In this document: positions 25,081-29,312 of the stretch, piece after piece | How the letters are laid out: each line of letters opens with the position of its first letter | Numbering within the stretch: position 1 is the first letter of the stretch | Assembly: GCA_910585285.1 (NCBI GenBank) | Contig: CAJUDL010000044.1 | Location: 1 to 29,312, forward strand | Direction: 5' to 3' | From: an uncultured Muribaculaceae bacterium | GTDB taxonomy: Bacteria > Bacteroidota > Bacteroidia > Bacteroidales > Muribaculaceae | DNA length: 29,312 nucleotides | Made by a program: the position numbers and the translations under genes | The notes under the pieces: model-generated | The model's database searches: none | The model's input: the letters and a program-made list of their open reading frames with translations, nothing else | What the model was told of the DNA's origin: nothing

Positions 25081-25166
25081 GATAATTTTGAAAGGGATAA
25101 TCGGAAAAGTAATAATCCGAAAGGGGATAATCAGGATAGGGATAATGAAGAGATAATTCTAAAAGA
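25081..25166 (+). repeat. 15-base imperfect tandem repeat upstream of the GH43 gene
   Basis: Units start at 25081, 25096, 25111, 25126, 25141 and 25152. All are 15 bases except the fifth, which is 11. The core GATAAT is followed by a purine-rich tail of the GAAAAGG kind; the third unit begins AATAAT. Weaker copies may flank the array (25066-25080 and 25167-25181). The spacer between GH97 and GH43 is otherwise empty. Confidence 0.8.
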
Positions 25167-25217
25167 ATTTTAAGTAAAAGAAGGTTGTTTCAAAGTTTGG
25201 TTAGGTTAATTGAAAAA

Positions 25218-26867
25218 ATGAGAAAGACGTTAGTATTATTGGTATTGAGTTGTTCTTCGGTTGCCGTGACGGTTGCCGAAGAACAGCTCGTATCAAACCC
25301 TGCAAATGTGCGGGCATCGCGAGAGTATGTCAATCCGGTGATACATGCCGACTATTCGGATCCGGATGTTGTTGCCTCGCCTGATGGTAAGACTTTTTAT
25401 ATGACGGCATCGAGTTTTCAGTGCACACCGGGATTGCCAATACTTCGTTCTCATGATCTGGTTAACTGGACTTTGGTAAATTATGCTCTTGACTCAGTTC
25501 CTCCGGTGAAGTTTTATGGTGACAACATTCCCCGCCACGGCAAAGGAGTGTGGGCTCCTTGCATAAAATATCACAACGGAGAATATTATATATACTGGGG
25601 TGATCCTGATTTCGGCATCTTCATGACAAAGACTTCCAATCCGGAAGGAAAATGGAGCACTCCTGTTTTAGTCAGAGCTGGTAAAGGTCTTATTGATCCA
25701 TCTCCATATTGGGATGCTGACGGTAAGGCTTATCTTTCCAACGGCTGGGCTGCATCACGCGCGGGTTTCAACAGTATATTGACATTGAGTGAGATGACGC
25801 CCGATGGTACTGCTCTCATATCTACTCCCAAGATAATTTATGATGGCAACGATGGCGTGAATCATACCGTGGAGGGAACGAAACTCTATCGTAAAGGCGA
25901 TTATTACTATCTTTTCGCTCCTGCCGGAGGCGTGGTTGACGGCTGGCAACTGGTGATGCGTTCGAAGAATATCTATGGACCTTATGAGTCCAAGATTGTA
26001 ATGGCTCAGGGAAAATCGGATATCAATGGTCCTCATCAGGGTGCATGGGTTACAAACGCTGCCGGAGAAGACTGGTTCCTGCATTTTCAGGATAAGGGAG
26101 CATTCGGAAGGGTGGTGCATCTCAATCCGATGAAATGGGTTGACGGATGGCCCGTGATTGGTGTCGATAAGGATGGCGACGGTTGCGGCGAACCGGTGAA
26201 GAAATTCACGCGTCCGGCTGTGACAGGAGGCGTCAAGGATTTTATTGCGAAAAATGATGCTCCCGAATCTTTGTTTCAATGGCATTCAAATTATAATGAC
26301 TTTTATGGTTTCCCGATTCCGAACGGCTTGATGAGAATATATGGCCATACACTCTCTGAGGAGTTCGTGAATTTATGGGAAGTGCCGAATCTCTGGCTTG
26401 AGAAATTTCCTTTGGATGAATTTACCTTTACAGCTGATGTCGTTGTCTCTGCAAAAGAGAATGCGGAGGGTGTAAGTTCGGGAATAATAGTGATGGGATG
26501 GGATTATTGTCGTCTCGGGCTGACAAAGCGTGGAGATTCTTTCGTTTTGCAACTTGCCGATTGCTACGAAGCAGAGCAGGGTGGCAAAGAGAATGTCAAG
26601 GATATTGCCACGATAGCCCCGACCCGAGTCTACAGTGCGGGACTTCATGGAAATATGGAATGCGCATTGAAACTGAGGGTGACTGTAAATAAAAAAGGGG
26701 AGTGTCGATTCTCTTACAGCACGGACAATAACTGTTTCCGCGATGTGGAAGGCGTTTTCAAGGCTCGTGCGGGAAAATGGATAGGGGCAAAAGTTGGCTT
26801 CTATAGTGTTACGCCGGCAGGATGCCATGACAGGGGATGGATTGACGTCATTGGAATTAGGAATTAG
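25218..26867 (+). CDS. GH43 arabinofuranosidase/xylosidase, GH43_12-like, with C-terminal beta-sandwich
   Basis: The 549-residue protein from the ATG at 25218 starts with signal peptide MRKTLVLLVLSCSSVAVTVA; the longer frame from 25185 would put eleven residues before it. The five-bladed propeller carries the GH43 triad: Asp48 in YSDPDVV (base), Asp160 in LIDPSPYWD (pKa modulator) and Glu219 in HTVEGTKLY (acid). WAPCIKYHNGEYYIYW and GPHQGAWV are also family landmarks. From about residue 350 a concanavalin-like C-terminal domain follows (LWEVPNLWLEKFPLDEFTFTADV onward), as in beta-xylosidase-type GH43 members. Expected activity is removal of alpha-L-arabinofuranose or beta-xylose. The stop codon lies within a heptamer repeat, so the last residues (GIRN) are encoded by repeat DNA. 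Confidence 0.9.
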   Translation: MRKTLVLLVLSCSSVAVTVAEEQLVSNPANVRASREYVNPVIHADYSDPDVVASPDGKTFYMTASSFQCTPGLPILRSHDLVNWTLVNYALDSVPPVKFYGDNIPRHGKGVWAPCIKYHNGEYYIYWGDPDFGIFMTKTSNPEGKWSTPVLVRAGKGLIDPSPYWDADGKAYLSNGWAASRAGFNSILTLSEMTPDGTALISTPKIIYDGNDGVNHTVEGTKLYRKGDYYYLFAPAGGVVDGWQLVMRSKNIYGPYESKIVMAQGKSDINGPHQGAWVTNAAGEDWFLHFQDKGAFGRVVHLNPMKWVDGWPVIGVDKDGDGCGEPVKKFTRPAVTGGVKDFIAKNDAPESLFQWHSNYNDFYGFPIPNGLMRIYGHTLSEEFVNLWEVPNLWLEKFPLDEFTFTADVVVSAKENAEGVSSGIIVMGWDYCRLGLTKRGDSFVLQLADCYEAEQGGKENVKDIATIAPTRVYSAGLHGNMECALKLRVTVNKKGECRFSYSTDNNCFRDVEGVFKARAGKWIGAKVGFYSVTPAGCHDRGWIDVIGIRN

Positions 26868-26887
26868 GAGTTAGGAATTAGGAATTT
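26853..26887 (+). repeat. Heptamer tandem repeat (GGAATTA, five copies) across the GH43 stop
   Basis: Five consecutive seven-base units read GGAATTA, GGAATTA, GGAGTTA, GGAATTA, GGAATTT. The GH43 stop codon TAG (26865-26867) spans the second and third units. Because seven is not a multiple of three, gain or loss of a unit inside the coding part would change the reading frame at the C-terminus. Confidence 0.85.
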
Positions 26888-26927
26888 TAGATAGATATAA
26901 AAATAAATAAAGATAGAGACTTTTGAG

Positions 26928-28136
26928 ATGAAAGTGTATAATTGGATATTATCAGCTTGTGGGATTGCGCTGACTGCAGGGTTGAGTTCCTGCTTTCAGA
27001 CTGCAACGGCAGAATCGATAGATGTTGATGGCGCTCTCGGATATTGCCATTCGAAAGTGGTTCGCTCTCTCGATGAGCTTTCAAGGGATTCTATAGACTA
27101 CACTATGATGCCGCGGAATATCGCGGCGGGAGATTCTGTGTGGCATTGTCGCAAGGCAACACCCGATGAATGGTGCTCCGGTTTCTGGCCCGGCGTACTG
27201 TGGTATGACTATGAGATGACCGGTGATGAGAAGATCCGCGAGAAAGCTGAGAAATATACGGAATCATTGGAATACCTGTCGCAGAGACCTATCTTCGACC
27301 ATGATCTCGGTTTCCTGATTTTCTGTAGCTATGGCAACGGTTATCGTCTCACTCAGAATCCTAAATACAAGCAGGTGATCCTTGCTTCCGCAGATTCGTT
27401 GGCTACCCTTTATAATCCGGAAGTTGGCACACTTCTCTCATGGCCTCGAAATGTTGAGATGCTTGGAGGTCATAACACGATCATGGACAACATGATCAAC
27501 TTGGAGATGCTTTTTTGGGCAGCACGCAATGGCGGGTCGCAACGTCTCTATGATATCGCGGTGAAACATGCTGAAACCACAATGACACATCAGTTTCGTC
27601 CTGACGGCACATGCTATCATGTGGCGGTATACGATCCTAAAAACGGCAACTTCTTGCGTTGCATGACGCATCAGGGTTATGCCGACAACAGCACATGGGC
27701 ACGCGGACAGGCATGGGCGATCTACGGATATACAATGGTTTATCGTGAAACGCAGGATAAAAAATTCCTTGATTTTGCCTGCAAGGTTACGGATGTATAT
27801 CTGAATCGTCTGCCCGAAGACTATGTGCCATACTGGGATTTTGACGATCCGGCGATTCCTAACGCACCAAGAGATGCCTCTGCGGCATGTGTCGTGGCAT
27901 CGGCTTTGTTGGAACTTCAGAAATATTGTCCTGAAGAGAAAGGCAAGGAATATAAAGATAAAGCGGTGAAGATGCTTGCCTCTCTATCGGGCGACAGCTA
28001 TCGCTCTCGGGAGCATCGCAGCTCTTTCCTCGACCATTCTACGGGTCATCATCCCGCCGGCTCCGAAATCGACGCTTCCATCATCTACGCCGACTACTAC
28101 TATATCGAAGCCCTTCAGCGTCTTGTAAAGCTCTGA
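26928..28136 (+). CDS. GH88 unsaturated glucuronyl hydrolase, lipoprotein
   Basis: GH88 enzymes hydrate the double bond of the delta-4,5-unsaturated uronic acid left by a lyase and so release it. This 402-residue protein has a lipoprotein signal with lipobox LSSC (Cys22), suggesting membrane anchoring. The (alpha/alpha)6 barrel shows DEWCSGFWPGVLWYDYE, FDHDLGFLIF with Asp126, and NTIMDNMINLEML with Asp187. The 61-residue spacing equals that of Asp88 and Asp149 in Bacillus UGL, the catalytic pair. NSTWARGQAWAIYGY and the C-terminal SEIDASIIYADYYYIEAL are also typical. It is more like GH88 than GH105 because of DHDLGF. It sits 60 bases after GH43 and pairs functionally with the heparinase II/III-like lyase of the same block. 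Confidence 0.92.
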   Translation: MKVYNWILSACGIALTAGLSSCFQTATAESIDVDGALGYCHSKVVRSLDELSRDSIDYTMMPRNIAAGDSVWHCRKATPDEWCSGFWPGVLWYDYEMTGDEKIREKAEKYTESLEYLSQRPIFDHDLGFLIFCSYGNGYRLTQNPKYKQVILASADSLATLYNPEVGTLLSWPRNVEMLGGHNTIMDNMINLEMLFWAARNGGSQRLYDIAVKHAETTMTHQFRPDGTCYHVAVYDPKNGNFLRCMTHQGYADNSTWARGQAWAIYGYTMVYRETQDKKFLDFACKVTDVYLNRLPEDYVPYWDFDDPAIPNAPRDASAACVVASALLELQKYCPEEKGKEYKDKAVKMLASLSGDSYRSREHRSSFLDHSTGHHPAGSEIDASIIYADYYYIEALQRLVKL

Positions 28137-28273
28137 CTTGGCAGGAGCTATGCGACTTTCCGATAAATCGAATCTAACTTTGCCCCTTTGCGCCTTGGCG
28201 TCTAAACATTAGTTTTTTTGCTTTATCGAACACTTGCTTAATGCAGAAATAGAAAATTTTTATAACAAAATTG

Positions 28274-28310
28274 AAAGAATGTGACATTTGTCACATTCTT
28301 TTTCATTTTT
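28274..28310 (+). terminator. Terminator hairpin of the GH block with a CRP-like core
   Basis: A perfect 12-base stem (AAAGAATGTGAC and its complement) with loop ATTT is followed by TTTCATTTTT. It is 138 bases past the GH88 stop. The core TGTGACATTTGTCACA also fits TGTGA-N6-TCACA, the E. coli CRP site form, so it could be an operator as well as, or instead of, a terminator. Confidence 0.7.
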
Positions 28311-28390
28311 AAGAGATAACTTTACAAATCTAAGTATGACTCGCAAATTAGTTAATGCATATTTTTAGTGGATTTTCGAGGGATTTATGG

Positions 28391-28434
28391 GAGTTCAGGA
28401 AGGAGCAATGCGGGCATTGCTCCTTCCTGAACTC
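28391..28434. repeat. Perfect inverted repeat, 21-base arms
   Basis: The arm GAGTTCAGGAAGGAGCAATG plus C (28391-28411) and its exact reverse complement (28414-28434) flank two G. No T tract follows. Inside is AAGGAG-CA-ATG opening a ten-codon frame to TAA at 28440; the other strand offers an almost identical ten-codon frame because of the symmetry. Confidence 0.88.
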
Positions 28435-28467
28435 GCTTAAATCACCGGAAAGACGCAAAAAGATGCG

Positions 28468-28496
28468 TTGACTAATCAATACATTAAATAATTTCG
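28468..28496 (+). promoter_or_regulatory. Candidate promoter for the 28533 gene
   Basis: TTG (28468-28470), 18 bases, then TAATTTCG (28489-28496), one mismatch from TAnnTTTG. It lies 36 bases before the ATG. Confidence 0.45.
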
Positions 28497-28532
28497 ATGT
28501 CATACTTATAATCACTTTTTAATTACTCGCTT

Positions 28533-29237
28533 ATGAAAAGATTAATCATTGCTTGCCTCTCAATAGTGGCGTTAAGTTGTTCTTTCAGCGCGAATGCAGC
28601 AGCAAAAGTTTTTGCAGATGTAATGTTGAAAAACGGCAAAGAGTATACAAATGTTGAAATCAAGCTCCCTAAGGGCTGGGACAAAAAGGTAAAGTTCAAA
28701 GTCGATGGACAGAAGATGGATGTTGCTGCCGATTCGATTGCACAGATTGTGTTCTGGCATATCAAAAATCCAGATAACAAGCAGCTGATATGCTGGCACG
28801 AGTATGCTGTTTTAGATCGCGAGACAGGAGAATATCAGGCAGATAATAAGTCTCTTCGTAAGAAGGGTCTGTTTGCCAAACAATGGTTCACGTTGCATCA
28901 TCCGAGTGAATATGTAGATATCTGGGTAACATTTGCAAATATAAAGGCAGATGATGAGTCGATTTCATATTCAGGAAGTTTAGCCAGTCCATATTTTTTT
29001 CATAAAAAGAGCGACAAAGTATTTGTGCATGTACCTTTTGCAAGGTTACGTCCGGGCTTGACCCGCGAATGGCTGAGGACGTTCTTCGCCGATGACGAGG
29101 TGCTGGCTGAGACTCTTGAAGACAAAAGCGAGCTTTATGATCGCGGCAGAAAGTCGGCAATGCGTAATGGCACTGTCTTCACCCCATTCAAATATGAGGA
29201 TATTGCCGATAATTATGTACCGGGACGCAAAAAATAA
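28533..29237 (+). CDS. Exported protein of unknown function
   Basis: I do not recognise this 234-residue protein. It starts with a clear signal peptide (MKRLIIACLSIVALSCSFSA, cleavage likely after ANA near residue 22), so it acts in the periplasm or at the outer membrane. The mature part is basic, with many lysines. It opens with a segment that reads like a small beta domain (VFADVMLKNGKEYTNVEIKL and KKVKFKVDGQKMDVAADSI). It continues with VFWHIKNPDNKQLICWHEY, with aromatic and single Cys/His residues, and ends in a helical charged part (LTREWLRTFFADDEVLAETLEDK). No catalytic motif or membrane helix is visible. It has its own candidate promoter, so it need not belong to the CAZyme block. An open frame of this length with a signal peptide and no overlap is very likely real. 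Confidence 0.85.
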   Translation: MKRLIIACLSIVALSCSFSANAAAKVFADVMLKNGKEYTNVEIKLPKGWDKKVKFKVDGQKMDVAADSIAQIVFWHIKNPDNKQLICWHEYAVLDRETGEYQADNKSLRKKGLFAKQWFTLHHPSEYVDIWVTFANIKADDESISYSGSLASPYFFHKKSDKVFVHVPFARLRPGLTREWLRTFFADDEVLAETLEDKSELYDRGRKSAMRNGTVFTPFKYEDIADNYVPGRKK

Positions 29238-29309
29238 TCCGTCATGGAAAGATTATCGGATAAGTAAGTGTTGGAAATTAGCTTATATTAAATTTTAGGA
29301 GATTTTGAG

Positions 29310-29312
29310 ATG
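29310..29312 (+). CDS. Possible start codon of a further gene, cut by the window end
   Basis: The window ends in ATG preceded by AGGAGATTTTGAG. The last bases before it, TTTTGAG, are the same as those before the GH88 start at 26928, which supports a real start, but nothing of the product is visible. Confidence 0.35.

Larger units (their letters stand above)
28137..28532. other. Intergenic region after GH88, rich in inverted repeats
   Basis: This 396-base spacer has no credible gene. It contains a TAACTTTG element without a clear partner (28175-28182), followed by an imperfect CTTTGCG-like repeat. Further on are a 12-base-stem hairpin with CRP-like half sites (28274-28301), a 21-base-arm palindrome (28391-28434) and a candidate promoter for the next gene (28468-28496). 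Confidence 0.7.

Noticed and set aside
25081..25166. Possible CRISPR array
   Set aside because: Units are only 15 bases, contiguous without spacers, and no cas gene is present.
28137..28532. A tRNA or small structured RNA gene
   Set aside because: The hairpins are simple perfect palindromes; no cloverleaf or known RNA family features were found.

Overview
The window looks like chromosomal DNA of a gut Bacteroidales bacterium, most likely of the Muribaculaceae (S24-7) type; the family assignment is an inference from gene content. Supporting signs are several promoters of the Bacteroidetes form (TTTG or TTG, about 20 bases, TAnnTTTG), start codons with little or no Shine-Dalgarno sequence, a GT3-type glycogen synthase, the DapL route to diaminopimelate, a type III glutamine synthetase, an EF-G2-type paralog, and a run of exported glycan-degrading enzymes of families GH97, GH127, GH43 and GH88. 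No rRNA, tRNA, CRISPR array, transposase or phage gene was seen.

Layout. Positions 1-2716 (minus) hold a glycogen unit: the 5' part of an alpha-glucan phosphorylase, cut by the window edge, behind a GT3 glycogen synthase. Positions 2717-3023 carry the synthase promoter, a perfect 53-base palindrome and a terminator. Positions 3024-3437 (minus) encode a DUF3127 protein with an SSB-like C-terminal tip; its leader contains a G-rich tract able to form a G-quadruplex. A guanine deaminase follows (3617-5002, minus).

Divergent from it, 5097-9185 (plus) is a three-gene oxalate operon: formyl-CoA:oxalate CoA-transferase (frc), oxalyl-CoA decarboxylase (oxc) and an AEC-family carrier, the same trio as E. 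coli yfdW-yfdU-yfdV. Together they would import oxalate, activate it to oxalyl-CoA, decarboxylate it and recycle CoA as formyl-CoA. A shared terminator separates this operon from the convergent EF-G2-like gene (9285-11441, minus), whose G domain lacks the catalytic histidine.

Positions 11627-17189 (plus) are core metabolism: the heme chaperone hemW, dapF and dapL (overlapping by 17 bases), and glnN, closed by a strong terminator. From 17385 to 28136 (plus) lies a six-gene, CAZyme-only block: a beta-helix clan GH-N-like protein, a heparinase II/III-like lyase, GH127, GH97, GH43 and GH88. Every product has an export signal. The lyase plus GH88 pair points to a uronate-containing glycan, and GH127 plus GH43 to arabinose or xylose decorations. 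No SusC/SusD pair or regulator lies inside the window. The spacers around GH43 hold a 15-base tandem repeat and a heptamer repeat. The last 1.2 kb holds a spacer rich in inverted repeats and an exported protein of unknown function (28533-29237).
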